Shown: positions 32,706-41,643, numbered from the stretch's first letter. The stretch is 64,000 nt of DNA from Streptomyces griseochromogenes (GCF_001542625.1 NZ_CP016279.1:8866001-8930000), one strand, 5' to 3'. Notes: generated by a model not told the origin, from the sequence alone. A program made the numbers and translations.

Positions 32706-33737
32706 ATGGTGAAGACGTTCGATCACGGCGGGGGCACACTGTCCGTTCAGGTGCCCATTCCGGACAATCCCCTGGGCTACACGCTGGTGTACGTCGTGGA
32801 CACCGACCGGGGGCCGGTGCTGGTCGACACCGGCTGGGACGATCCGGCGTCCTGGGACACGCTGGCGGCGGGGCTGGCGGACTGCGGTACCTCGGTGGCG
32901 GACGTGTACGGGGTCGTCGTCACACATCACCACCCGGACCACCACGGGCTGTCGGGGCGGGTGCGCGAGGCCTCCGGTGCCTGGGTGGCGATGCACGCGG
33001 CGGACGCGGCGATCGTGCGCCGGGCACAGCGGACGCGTCCGGAGCGCTGGTACGCGTACATGGCCGACAAGCTGACGGCCGCCGGGGCGCCCGAGGAGCA
33101 CGTCGCTCCGCTGCGCGCCGCGCGTAGCCGCCGCCGTACCCTCCCCGGTCTCTCCTCCGCGCTGCCCGACCGTGAGATCGTCCCCGGCGAGCTCCTCGGT
33201 CTGCCCGGCCGCCGGCTGCGGGCGATCTGGACCCCGGGGCACACGCCGGGGCACGTCTGCCTGCACCTGGAGGAGAAGCACCCCGCCGGACTTCCGGGGC
33301 ACGGGCGGCTGTTCAGCGGTGACCACCTCCTCCCGGAGATCACCCCGCACATCGGCCTGTACGAGGACCCCGACGACGCCACGGTGAGCGACCCCCTCGG
33401 TGACTACCTGGACTCCCTGGAGCGGGTGGGGCGCCTCGCCGCGGCCGAGGTGCTCCCCGCCCACCAGCATTCCTTCACCGACGCGCCCGGCCGGGTGAGG
33501 GAGTTGCTCGCCCATCACGAACAGCGCCTCACCGGCCTGCTGACCCTCCTGAGCGAACCGCTCACCCCCTGGCAGCTGGCCGAGCGCATGGAGTGGAACC
33601 GGCCCTGGCCCGAGATCCCCTACGGATCGAGGACCATCGCGGTCTCGGAGGCCGAGGCCCATCTGCGCCGTCTGGTGAAGCTGGGCCGGGCGGAACCGGT
33701 GCCGGGGAGCGACCCGGTGGCCTACGTGGCGCTGTGA
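32706..33737 (+). CDS. MBL-fold metallo-hydrolase with C-terminal winged helix
   Basis: This 343-residue metallo-beta-lactamase-fold hydrolase has the zinc motif THHHPDHHGL, the later metal ligands in TPGHTPGHVCLH and FSGDHLLPEI, and an LPAHQHSF His. A LACTB2/BLACT-type winged-helix tail follows (residues ~270-343, LLSEPLTPWQLAERM). Such proteins are thioesterase-, lactonase- or glyoxalase-like. The location beside ALDH and the shared palindrome suggest hydrolysis of a catabolic acyl-thioester or lactone (inference). The ATG at 32706 is chosen; a GTG one codon later is possible. Confidence 0.83.
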   Translation: MVKTFDHGGGTLSVQVPIPDNPLGYTLVYVVDTDRGPVLVDTGWDDPASWDTLAAGLADCGTSVADVYGVVVTHHHPDHHGLSGRVREASGAWVAMHAADAAIVRRAQRTRPERWYAYMADKLTAAGAPEEHVAPLRAARSRRRTLPGLSSALPDREIVPGELLGLPGRRLRAIWTPGHTPGHVCLHLEEKHPAGLPGHGRLFSGDHLLPEITPHIGLYEDPDDATVSDPLGDYLDSLERVGRLAAAEVLPAHQHSFTDAPGRVRELLAHHEQRLTGLLTLLSEPLTPWQLAERMEWNRPWPEIPYGSRTIAVSEAEAHLRRLVKLGRAEPVPGSDPVAYVAL

Positions 33738-34010
33738 CCGGCCGGCGGGGCCGGCATGCCGACGACCGCCGTCGGACCGCGAACCGGCCGCGAGCGGGGC
33801 GCCGCGCAGCCGCGTGCCGGGGTGCCGGCGCCGGTCCGTCGGGCACCGTGCCGGCGGGCGGGGGCGCGGCGGGCGCCGTGCTGACACTGCGGCCGGAGGG
33901 GCGCGGCGCCCGGTGATGCCGCCGGCAGCGGGCCCGCAGGCACCGGCGCACGTGCCGGCGGCGATCACCTCCGGGCTGCCGACCGCGCTGCCCGCCGGCG
34001 CGGGCGCCCG

Positions 34011-35495
34011 TCATCGGGCCGGGGACGGGGTGCCCCGGCCGTGGGCGTGCGTCAGGGTCGCGAGGAAGGCCCGCTCGTCCGCCGTCAGGGGCGGTCCCGA
34101 CAGCGCGGGCAGCGGCGGGCCGATCAGCGCGGACAGGAGGGCGTCCGGTCGCATCAGCCGGGTCGGGCCCGTGCGCATGCAGGTGATGTCCCACACGGCG
34201 GACGCGGCCCGGTAGGAGCCGGTCGCGGCCGTCGTCAGCCGCTTCGAGTACCCGGCGGTGAGACGGTGTGCGAGGGTCGGCCTGCCGCCTTCCACGCCGG
34301 GATACAGGACGTCCGTGCTGACGGCCACGGACCACGCCGCCTCGACGTACCGGGCCGCCTCCCGCTGAACGCGGCGGGCCAGCCCGGGTACGCCGACGTC
34401 CGTCTGCCGCACGGCCTCGGCCAGCGACTGGGCGCCCAGCGCGGCAACCGATATGCCCTGGCCGTAGAGGGGGTTGAAGGTGGCCGCGGCGTCGCCGAGC
34501 GCGACGAAGCGGTCGGGCCAGAGACGGGTCTTCTCCAGATACCGGCGGGAGTTGCTGGTGCTGTGACTGGTGAAGACCGGTGTGAGCGGGGTGGCTTCGG
34601 CGATCAGCCGGCCCACCAGGGGGCTCGGCAGGTCGAGGGCGTACGCCAGGAACGCGTCGGGGTCCTTCGGGGGTTCGCTGCCGCGGGTGCCGCCCAGACT
34701 GACCATCCACTGGTCGTTCTCGATGGGGACGATCATGCCGCTGCGCCCGGGCCTGCCGCTGTAGGGGTCGGCCTGGATCAGGGTCAGCGGCCAGTTCCGC
34801 GCGCCCTCGGGAACGCGGTGGACGCGGGTGGCGTTGACCAGTCCGGAGTCGAGGTTCTCCTCGCGGACGTCATGGATGCCGAGCGCTTCGAGCCAGCGCA
34901 CGATGCGGGTCCCGCGGCCGCTGGCGTCCACGACGAAGTCGGCGTCCAGTTCACCTTCCCGTCCGTCGCCGGACAGGCGCAGCCCGTGGCCGGCGAGCAG
35001 GCCGGGGTCGAACGCGCCGTCCGCCACGGGCGCCAGGCGGACCCCGAGGACCTTTCGGGCGCTGCCGAGCAGCCCGGTCGCCTGGGCCCGGTGAACGGTG
35101 ACGTTGGCGTCGCGCAGCACGGCGGTGCGCACGACCCAGTCCAGCAGGGCCCTGCTGCAGGTGATCGTGAGGTAGGCGTCGTGGTGCCGCCAGCGCCTGA
35201 ACCAGCCCGCCGGGGTGAGGGCGAGCATGCCGGAGCTCAGCGGGATCTGCCTGGCCCCGGCCGCCAGCAGGGCCTCGCGCATGCCCGCCCGGGGAAGCAG
35301 CTTCTCCATCGCCTCCAGGCCACCGTGCATCAGCAGATGGGCATGGCGCCCCTGGGGCACACCGGTGCGGTGCTCGGGCCCGTCGGGCAGCTCGTCGCGG
35401 TCCAGCACCACCACGTGGTCCACGACCGGCGACAGCGCCGCGGCGGCGAGCATGCCGGCTGCGCCGGCACCGATGACGACAGCTCTACGCGACAT
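34011..35495 (-). CDS. FAD-dependent oxidoreductase / monooxygenase
   Basis: This 494-residue flavoprotein has an N-terminal dinucleotide-binding motif (AVVIGAGAAGMLAAAALSP), a central DASGRGTRI and the FAD-ribityl motif FVALGDAAATFNPLYGQGI. The layout matches the geranylgeranyl-reductase/epoxidase-like group of class A flavoproteins (VPQGRHAHLLMHGGLEAME after the first strand), used in polyether, terpenoid and halogenation chemistry. It is the last gene of the operon with two MAB_1171c proteins and an ImmA-like protein, 16 bp after the previous stop. The substrate is unknown. The 273 bp between it and the MBL gene hold no gene I can support. Confidence 0.82.
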   Translation of the reverse strand: MSRRAVVIGAGAAGMLAAAALSPVVDHVVVLDRDELPDGPEHRTGVPQGRHAHLLMHGGLEAMEKLLPRAGMREALLAAGARQIPLSSGMLALTPAGWFRRWRHHDAYLTITCSRALLDWVVRTAVLRDANVTVHRAQATGLLGSARKVLGVRLAPVADGAFDPGLLAGHGLRLSGDGREGELDADFVVDASGRGTRIVRWLEALGIHDVREENLDSGLVNATRVHRVPEGARNWPLTLIQADPYSGRPGRSGMIVPIENDQWMVSLGGTRGSEPPKDPDAFLAYALDLPSPLVGRLIAEATPLTPVFTSHSTSNSRRYLEKTRLWPDRFVALGDAAATFNPLYGQGISVAALGAQSLAEAVRQTDVGVPGLARRVQREAARYVEAAWSVAVSTDVLYPGVEGGRPTLAHRLTAGYSKRLTTAATGSYRAASAVWDITCMRTGPTRLMRPDALLSALIGPPLPALSGPPLTADERAFLATLTHAHGRGTPSPAR

Positions 35496-35511
35496 CACAC
35501 TCCTATGTCCT

Positions 35512-36693
35512 TCAGCTTCGAGTGGCCCGCTTCGCGCCTTCGCGCGCGGCTCTGACGACGGGTGAGTTCGCCAGCGCCTCTGACAGCCGGACCAGTTCGC
35601 TTGTCTCCGAGAAGACTGCCGTGTGCAGGCGGGACGCGCCGCCCGAGTCGGGAAAGTCGGGTGGCGGCAACTGCCCGGCCTGGTGTGCGGCGTCGACCAC
35701 CATGGCGGCGGCCGCGACGAAGTCCGCCTCGCCGGGCGTACTTCCCTGGGCCTTCGCCTGCCGGTACGCCGACTCCCGGATCCGGCCGTCGCAGCGGGAC
35801 TGCAGGGCGAGCAGGGCATCGAGAATCCTCAGCTCACGGTAGTACAGCCTGCCCCGGGGCAGTTGCCAGCGCGGTGGCGCGGGCTTGGGGGCGGTCGGGA
35901 CGTTCTGGAGTTCGGCCCAGAGCGGGGCCAGCGCCCGGTAGTCGGACAGGCTGCTCCACTGGACCTGGGCCGCGGGCAGCAGCCGGGGCAGGACGAAGCC
36001 CGCACTGCAGATCAGGGCGCCCAGCGAGGTCACCTGCGGTGCTACGTCGGTGGACAGCACGTCCAGGTCGTGTCCCGTCCAACGGGCGACGACCGCCGTG
36101 AACTTCGCGCACTCGAAGCCGACCACGTCGGCCGCCAGCCCCACCATGATCAGCTGCAGACCCGTCCGTAGAATTCCGGTCACTTCGCGCGACCAGCGCA
36201 GACACACGTAGCACATGGTGATCATGCAGGCGCCATGTCCGACAAGGTAGAGAACGATCATCTCCCGCATGTACGGGGTGTTCGCGTAGTACGTGTCGAG
36301 GTCCCGAAGCCGCTCGACGGGCGCGTCCGCGAGCGAGAACAGCGTGATGATGGCGGCGATCAGCAGGCTGTACACGGCCGCGATCCGCACGCTCCAGAGC
36401 CTGATCCCGTCGGCGGGACCGCCGCGCCAGTTGAGGAGAAGAATCAGCAGCGAGGCGCTGTACGCCGAAATGACGCTGTAGGTCATGGGGGCGCCGAAAT
36501 TCGGAATCCCGGTGAAGTCGTTGACCGCTTCCAGGGTGACGGGCGCCGAACAGAAGAAGCACAGTCCGCCGAGAACGATCGCGGCACAGGTGGAGGCGGT
36601 CAGCGGATCTCTCAGCGCGACATGCGGCTTCTGGCAGAGCAGCAGGGCGGCCATGCCGAACAAACACGACGCTGCGTACACGACAAGGCTCAT
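35512..36693 (-). CDS. MAB_1171c-family membrane protein (copy 2)
   Basis: This 393-residue protein has about seven membrane helices in residues 1-235. A conserved DTYYANTPYMREMIVLYLVGH block lies between helices 4 and 5. A cytoplasmic domain of about 155 residues follows, with ALAPLWAELQNVP and YYRELRILDALLAL. This is the MAB_1171c family, annotated as a putative transporter without experimental function. It is paralogous to the gene directly upstream (36749), 55 bp away. The family usually travels with XRE regulators and an ImmA-like protein, as here. Confidence 0.82.
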   Translation of the reverse strand: MSLVVYAASCLFGMAALLLCQKPHVALRDPLTASTCAAIVLGGLCFFCSAPVTLEAVNDFTGIPNFGAPMTYSVISAYSASLLILLLNWRGGPADGIRLWSVRIAAVYSLLIAAIITLFSLADAPVERLRDLDTYYANTPYMREMIVLYLVGHGACMITMCYVCLRWSREVTGILRTGLQLIMVGLAADVVGFECAKFTAVVARWTGHDLDVLSTDVAPQVTSLGALICSAGFVLPRLLPAAQVQWSSLSDYRALAPLWAELQNVPTAPKPAPPRWQLPRGRLYYRELRILDALLALQSRCDGRIRESAYRQAKAQGSTPGEADFVAAAAMVVDAAHQAGQLPPPDFPDSGGASRLHTAVFSETSELVRLSEALANSPVVRAAREGAKRATRS

Positions 36694-36748
36694 GGGTCGA
36701 GAGCTCCGTTCAGCATGGGCGAAGGTGTACCGGGGGTGAGCGTCGGTC

Positions 36749-37927
36749 TCATACCGATTCGGCCGGGGCGGCGCCCTCGTGGAGACTCAGGGCCACCATG
36801 CCCTCGCAGTCGGCCAGCGCGTCGGCGATGCAAAGGAGCACCGGAAGGTCGGGTCGATCCGGCAGCGGACCGGTTTCACCGGCGGCCGTGAACCCGTTTT
36901 CCCTTTCGCTCGCCGCCTGTGTCGCGGCGGTGATGGCGGCTGCCCACGCGACGGCCTCCGCCCGCTGCGCGTCGCCCGCCGTGTGCAGCTGGTCGAAATA
37001 CGTTTCCCGGTAGAGCCCTTGGTCGAAATAGCGCTCCAGGTAGTACAGGCCGTTGTAGATGGCGGTCTGACGCCAGGTCAGCCATCGGGTGCCCGAGGGC
37101 CAGAAGGGCCGCGGAGCACGCAGGCTCTCACGGGTCAGCACTTCCGTCAGTTCCCGGTCCAGCGGGCCGAGCCGCGCGTAGGCGCGCCAGCACCCGGCAC
37201 GGTCCGCCAGATAGGGGCCGGCCAGCGGGATCACGGTGCCCGCGACGGTCAGCGTCGCGCCGAGGCCGGCGCAGGCCGGCGAGATCGTCGTACCGAGCCG
37301 GGACCAGTCGTGTCCGTACCAGCGGGCGACCACGGCCACGATCTTGGACGCGCTGTAACCGGCGCCGAGGACGGTGCCCATCCCCATCATCAGCAGCCCG
37401 GCGCGCAGGTGGCCCTTCACGTGCCGGGCCCAGCCCAGGGACCGGTACGCGGCGACCACGACGGCCGTGAGGTGGGCGACGAGATACAGGACGATCATCT
37501 CGGCGGTGTACGGCGTGGTGGCGTAGTAGGTGTCGAAGTCCGTCCGGCGTTCCACCGACGCGTGCCCCAGGGCGAACATGACGCCGATGGCGCCGAGGAC
37601 ACCCGCGTACCCGAGGATCCAGCGCCGGGCGGTCCGGGCCGTTTCCGGGCCGCCGCGCCAGTACACGATGAGGACCAGGGAGGCGGCGCTGTAGGCCGTG
37701 ATGGCCGCGTAGGTCAGGGGGGCCGCCAGGTTCGGCACGCCGCTGACGGAGTTGATGAATCCGACCGTGCTGGGTGCGCCGAACAGGAAACACAGCGAGG
37801 CAAAGGCCAGAACGCTGCTGATGGCGAGCAGAAACGGATCGCGTCGTTGCCGTACGAGGTCGGGTATTTTGGCGAGCAGGCCCAGCCACAGAATTCCGCA
37901 ACTCATATAGTTGATCAAGTCGCTCAT
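36749..37927 (-). CDS. MAB_1171c-family membrane protein (copy 1)
   Basis: This 392-residue paralogue of the next gene has the same plan: about seven helices, the DTYYATTPYTAEMIVLYLVAH block, and a cytoplasmic tail with ARLGPLDRELTEVL and YNGLYYLERYFDQGLYR. Its ATG overlaps the stop of the ImmA-like gene (ATGA), so the two are coupled. Its role as a transporter or a signal receptor is undecided. The conserved loop and large cytoplasmic domain would suit a receptor, which is inference. Confidence 0.82.
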   Translation of the reverse strand: MSDLINYMSCGILWLGLLAKIPDLVRQRRDPFLLAISSVLAFASLCFLFGAPSTVGFINSVSGVPNLAAPLTYAAITAYSAASLVLIVYWRGGPETARTARRWILGYAGVLGAIGVMFALGHASVERRTDFDTYYATTPYTAEMIVLYLVAHLTAVVVAAYRSLGWARHVKGHLRAGLLMMGMGTVLGAGYSASKIVAVVARWYGHDWSRLGTTISPACAGLGATLTVAGTVIPLAGPYLADRAGCWRAYARLGPLDRELTEVLTRESLRAPRPFWPSGTRWLTWRQTAIYNGLYYLERYFDQGLYRETYFDQLHTAGDAQRAEAVAWAAAITAATQAASERENGFTAAGETGPLPDRPDLPVLLCIADALADCEGMVALSLHEGAAPAESV

Positions 37928-38478
37928 CTGTTGGTCCCGCGGTAATTGAGAGCCGCCCCGATGCGTCCGGCGAGGTCATTCGTGGTGGCGGTCTGCGCCG
38001 CGTAGACGGAATCGGGAGAGGCTTTCAGCCAGGGCCGCAGTCTGTCGCCGATCAGCATTCCGAACAGGTCGGCCCGCTGCTCGGCGATTTCCAGGAACCG
38101 GGTGCGTGCGGCGGTCGGCTGGGATCCTTCGCCGTCCGCCAGGGGAAAGGGATTCTCGGAGTGCGCGACGAGCGACGACGAGTCGTTGTCGGCCATGTGC
38201 CACAACTCGTGGCCCAGGATCACCAGTTTCATCCAGGGCGGGGCGCCCGCCTCGATGATGATGTCGTCGCGCGTGTCGCGTTCGATCCACAGCCCCGTGG
38301 TGGCGGTGTGCGGCGCCGGGAAATTGGCCATGTGCACCACGATCGGACGCCCTCGCCACTGCGATGCCGATTCGACCAGAGCTTGGAGCAGCTCACCCGG
38401 ATCCGCGGGAATCGGAACCCTGAGAGGTTCGATGAGCGCGTCGGCAAGCCGACGCATCTTCCTGGTCGTACGCACCAT
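37924..38478 (-). CDS. ImmA/IrrE-like HELWH metallopeptidase ('toxin' family)
   Basis: This 184-residue protein carries a zinc-peptidase motif LVILGHELWHMADN near residues 85-98, with the downstream Glu/Asp region AEQRADLF. It is commonly annotated in Streptomyces as a toxin-antitoxin toxin component. The motif and the XRE gene upstream make an ImmA/IrrE-type protease that cleaves or modifies a repressor equally likely. It is the first gene of a four-gene operon, coupled to MAB_1171c copy 1. The 258-bp upstream spacer contains a 12-bp palindrome at 38582 and no gene. Confidence 0.75.
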   Translation of the reverse strand: MVRTTRKMRRLADALIEPLRVPIPADPGELLQALVESASQWRGRPIVVHMANFPAPHTATTGLWIERDTRDDIIIEAGAPPWMKLVILGHELWHMADNDSSSLVAHSENPFPLADGEGSQPTAARTRFLEIAEQRADLFGMLIGDRLRPWLKASPDSVYAAQTATTNDLAGRIGAALNYRGTNR

Positions 38479-38736
38479 TCTCCCCGTTGGCCCTCGACTG
38501 AAGTGGAAGGAGCCGCGGTCGGGCCGGTCCGCAGCTCAACGTGGCGTGGCGGTCACGTGTCGTCGCAAATATGCCAAGCCCCTGACGCTTCAGCCACCCT
38601 CAGTGTTTAACCGAGCACGGGAGGAATGGGATGTAACACGGAAACAGGGTGATCCAAGGCTTGACGAATGGCCAAAACGGCACACTCGCACGCCACTTGG
38701 GCCCGACCTCCCGTAGAGCGCTCTCAGATTGCGCCG

Positions 38737-39339
38737 CTACGCCACTTCATTGGCTTCGTCCTGTGGGCGGGTGATTCTCTCCGCCCAGTACAGGAGACCC
38801 TCCAGCGCCCCGTCCGGCATGCTCGGGGCCCGCCGCGCCAGGCGGTACATCGCCTGGGTCCGCAGTGGTCCGAGCGGGTCCGACTTGCGCTCCAGCTCCA
38901 GCAGCACCGGGGCGAGAGCGAGGTTGAGGGCGGTCGGCTCGTCCGTGGTGAAGAACCCCGGGGTGAGATTGAAGAACTGACGCAGCCGTTCGGCCGCCTC
39001 CAGTCCGGGCAGGCCCCTCTTGTACCACTCGCTGAGCGTTTGCCGGGTGACGCCCGCGATGGCGGCGAGCTCCTGCTGGGAGTACGGCTTGCCGTCCTTG
39101 CGCAGATAGTGCGCACGGAGGAAATCCAGCCGCCCGCGCACCCGCTCGGGCACCGAGGTCTCCTCCGCGCGGCCGCCCTCCAGGAGGGCGGTGACGACCT
39201 GCGGTTCGATGCCCGTCTGCTGGGACAACGCGGCGACATCCACGGCCTCGACCGCCGTGAGTCGTTCCGGCTGCCCGGCCACGAAGGCCAGGGCCCTCAG
39301 GGTTTCGGCCAGTCTGGCATATGCGTCGTCGTGAGCCAC
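38737..39339 (-). CDS. XRE-type transcriptional regulator (copy 1)
   Basis: This 200-residue regulator has a helix-turn-helix near residues 85-115 (YSQQELAAIAGVTRQTLSEWYKRG). An N-terminal segment (VDVAALSQQTGIEPQVVTALL) also looks helix-turn-helix-like. Then comes a C-terminal helical domain with FFNLTPGFFTTDEP, the normal XRE/ImmR pattern linking the DNA-binding domain to a cytoplasmic partner. It is clearly paralogous to the gene at 40782. It lies upstream of the ImmA-like/MAB_1171c operon on the same strand and is divergent from the SbnB-like gene. Confidence 0.84.
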   Translation of the reverse strand: MAHDDAYARLAETLRALAFVAGQPERLTAVEAVDVAALSQQTGIEPQVVTALLEGGRAEETSVPERVRGRLDFLRAHYLRKDGKPYSQQELAAIAGVTRQTLSEWYKRGLPGLEAAERLRQFFNLTPGFFTTDEPTALNLALAPVLLELERKSDPLGPLRTQAMYRLARRAPSMPDGALEGLLYWAERITRPQDEANEVA

Positions 39340-39431
39340 CGAGTGTTCTCCGGGGGGCGTCGTCCGTTGTGATGCTGAAGCAGACGTGAGGGTATCCGGT
39401 CATCTTCCAGACAACCAGAGCGTGGGCTCTA

Positions 39432-39449
39432 TCTGCATACCAATGCAGA
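39432..39449. promoter_or_regulatory. Operator TCTGCAT-N4-ATGCAGA before SbnB-like gene
   Basis: Perfect 7-bp arms. Its core CTGC-N8-GCAG is followed after exactly 6 bp by TTGACA, an arrangement repeated before the ATP-grasp gene at 41488. It is probably bound by one of the two XRE regulators. Confidence 0.62.
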
Positions 39450-39454
39450 AGATC

Positions 39455-39484
39455 TTGACAATCGAAGAGCGGCGGTAGCAGGAT
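39455..39484 (+). promoter_or_regulatory. Predicted promoter of SbnB-like gene
   Basis: TTGACA (39455-39460) with an 18-bp spacer to CAGGAT (39479-39484) fits a vegetative promoter. The spacer 39340-39698 holds no gene. It contains the conserved XRE leader block (39355-39402), the operator and this promoter, and then a leader of about 210 bp in which I see no structure. Confidence 0.55.
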
Positions 39485-39698
39485 CACCGAACACCTGCGA
39501 TGGCGGTTCGCCCGTGCCGATGGGACTTCAGGCCCTCAACGCCGCTTACGGCCCGTGCCCATCGCCTGCCGCCCTCCGCCTCCGCCTTCCCCACGGTCTC
39601 GGATCAGCCGGCGTACAGGTGCTCTGCAAGGCTGACCGATTCCCCGCTCGCCCCACTCAGGGCTGTGGGCTGCGCGCCCGAGCTCCGGAAGGAAGAAC

Positions 39699-40730
39699 AT
39701 GGACGCCCTGGTTCTGACGCAACGTCACGTCGGGAAGATAGTCGAGCTCTGCGGCCGTGACCTCTTCGCCGATCTGGTCATCGACCGACTGCACCGGGCC
39801 CTGGCCGAAAAGGGCAAGGGCGCCGCACCCGCCCGGGCCGGCTTCAGCCGCTGCCCCGGGGACACCGGAGCGATCGAGTGGATGCCGTACCACATACCCG
39901 GCGACTGCATGACCCTCAAGACGGTCTCCTACACGCCCACCCGCACGACGAAGCGTCAGTACTTACCCGTCATCAACGGAACACTCACCCGCTTCGACGA
40001 CGAGACGGGGCGGCTGACCGCGGTCTGCGACGCGCGGCTGCTCACCGCGGTGCGCACGGGCGCGGCCTCCGCCGTGGCCAGCCGGATGCTGGCGCTGCCG
40101 GAGAGCCGGGTGCTGGGGCTGGTGGGGGCGGGCGCCCAGGCGGTGACCCAGGCCCACGCCCTGAGCAGGGTCTTCCCTCTGGAGAAGATCCTCGTCCACG
40201 ACATCGAGCCGGGCCACGCGGCCTCCTTCGCGGACCGCGTGCGCTTCCTGGACCTGGAGGTGCGCCCGGCCGATCCCGCGGAGCTGGTCGCCTCGGCCGA
40301 CATCATCTGCACCGCTACCACCGTCGCGGTCGGGGCGGGCCCCGTGCTGTCCGCCGACGGAATCCAGCCCCATGTGCACATCAACGCGATCGGGGCCGAC
40401 TTCGTCGGCAAGACCGAGCTGCCCCTCCCACTGCTGCGCGAGGCACTCGTCGTACCCGACCATCTGGACCAGGCACGGCACGAAGGCGAGTGCCAGCAGC
40501 TGTCCGAGCCCGAGATCGGGCCCCGGCTGTCGGCCGTGTGCTCGCACCCCGAACGCTGGGCGCCGTACCGGCACCGGATGACGGTCTTCGACTCCACCGG
40601 TTACGCGCTGGAGGACCATGTGGCCCTGGACGTCCTGATCCAGCTGGCGGCGGAGACGGGCGTCGGCGAACGCATGCTCATGGAGCACCTCCCGGTCGAC
40701 GCCCTGGACCCCTACACCTTCGCCGACTGA
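39699..40730 (+). CDS. Ornithine cyclodeaminase / SbnB-like dehydrogenase
   Basis: This 343-residue protein is of the mu-crystallin / ornithine cyclodeaminase fold. It has the substrate-side GAIEWMPYHIPGD and TLKTVSYTP, an NAD(P) motif (VLGLVGAGAQAVTQAHAL) and GADFVGKTELPL. SbnB makes 2,3-diaminopropionate precursors in siderophore and antibiotic pathways, and related enzymes handle ornithine, alanine or lysine. A TTA codon lies at 39963-39965 (codon 89), so translation probably depends on the bldA tRNA. A good GGAAGGA site precedes the ATG. It lies between two XRE genes. Confidence 0.83.
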   Translation: MDALVLTQRHVGKIVELCGRDLFADLVIDRLHRALAEKGKGAAPARAGFSRCPGDTGAIEWMPYHIPGDCMTLKTVSYTPTRTTKRQYLPVINGTLTRFDDETGRLTAVCDARLLTAVRTGAASAVASRMLALPESRVLGLVGAGAQAVTQAHALSRVFPLEKILVHDIEPGHAASFADRVRFLDLEVRPADPAELVASADIICTATTVAVGAGPVLSADGIQPHVHINAIGADFVGKTELPLPLLREALVVPDHLDQARHEGECQQLSEPEIGPRLSAVCSHPERWAPYRHRMTVFDSTGYALEDHVALDVLIQLAAETGVGERMLMEHLPVDALDPYTFAD

Positions 40731-40781
40731 ACGGCTGGACGACTCAGCGGCTCCACACCGGGCGCGCCCACGGGTACCGGG

Positions 40782-41393
40782 TCAGGCGCGCCGGACGCTC
40801 TGCCGCCCCGCGTGGCTGTCGACCTGCTCCGACGTGATGATCATCTCCACCAGGTCGGCGAGGGTGGCCAGCTGACGGGCGTTCATCTGCGGGGCGCGCG
40901 CGGCCAGCCGGACCAGTCCGCACTCGCGCAGCCGCAGCAGCGGGTCCGCCTCCGCCTCCAGGCCCTGCAGGACGGGCTGCAACGCCTCGTGGAGCGCCTC
41001 CGGTTCGTCCGCGGCGAAGAAGCCCGCCGACAGACCGAAGAACCTGCGCAGCCGGTCGGCGTGTTCGAGGCTCGGCATGCCGCTCTTGCGCCACTCGCTC
41101 AGCCACTGCCGGCTGGTTCCGGCGATCCTGGCCAGCTCGTCCAGCGAGTACCGCTTGCCGTCGGGGCGGCGCCGGGTCTCCCTGATGAAGTCCAGCCGCT
41201 GCCGCACCCGTTCGGCGAGGCACGCCTCAGGTGCCCGGCCGCCCGAGAGCAGCTCGACGACGACACCTACGGGAATGCCGGTGCGATGGGAGAGGTCCGC
41301 CACATCCAGGACCTCCGGCAGCCGGCCGGGTCGGCCGGTCAACTCCCCCAACCGCTCCAGCGCAGCGGCCAGCGGGGCATAGACGTCACTCAC
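40782..41393 (-). CDS. XRE-type transcriptional regulator (copy 2)
   Basis: This 203-residue paralogue of the regulator at 38737 has the same architecture: N-terminal VADLSHRTGIPVGVVVELL, a central helix-turn-helix YSLDELARIAGTSRQWLSEWRKSG, then FFGLSAGFFAADEPEAL and a helical C-terminus. It is convergent with the SbnB-like gene and divergent from the ATP-grasp gene. About 47 bp of its upstream DNA resembles the same region of copy 1, pointing to duplication of gene plus promoter. Confidence 0.84.
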   Translation of the reverse strand: MSDVYAPLAAALERLGELTGRPGRLPEVLDVADLSHRTGIPVGVVVELLSGGRAPEACLAERVRQRLDFIRETRRRPDGKRYSLDELARIAGTSRQWLSEWRKSGMPSLEHADRLRRFFGLSAGFFAADEPEALHEALQPVLQGLEAEADPLLRLRECGLVRLAARAPQMNARQLATLADLVEMIITSEQVDSHAGRQSVRRA

Positions 41394-41487
41394 CGCGGTC
41401 CCCCCCCTGGGCGTGTCGTCCGTTCGGTGCTGAGCTGACGCGAGGCTACCCGGTCACTCGTGCCCCGACCAGATGTGACAAGGACGC

Positions 41488-41503
41488 CTGCTGAATTAGG
41501 CAG
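41488..41503. promoter_or_regulatory. Operator CTGC-N8-GCAG before ATP-grasp gene
   Basis: CTGCTGAATTAGGCAG has the same CTGC-N8-GCAG core as 39433-39448 and the same 6-bp gap to TTGACA. It lies in the divergent spacer between XRE copy 2 and the ATP-grasp gene. Confidence 0.58.
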
Positions 41504-41509
41504 TAATCG

Positions 41510-41539
41510 TTGACAGTTGAGGGCGCGGTGGGTGAGGAT
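41510..41539 (+). promoter_or_regulatory. Predicted promoter of ATP-grasp gene
   Basis: TTGACA (41510-41515), an 18-bp spacer and GAGGAT (41534-41539) mirror the promoter at 39455, including spacer length and the downstream GGATC. Confidence 0.55.
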
Positions 41540-41643
41540 CTAGGCACAGAGAGCAAGATCGACCCGCCTCGGGTGCTGCCTATGGGGGAGCAGCATCCGG
41601 GGCGTTCCTCTGTCCGCCTTATCCCCACGGAGGTGAGGCGACC

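Noticed and set aside
38582..38593. CTGACGCTTCAG before the ImmA-like gene
   Set aside because: It resembles the CTGACGN5TCAG motif, but the spacer is two rather than five bases and the gene is not catabolic. It was not counted as a seventh copy.
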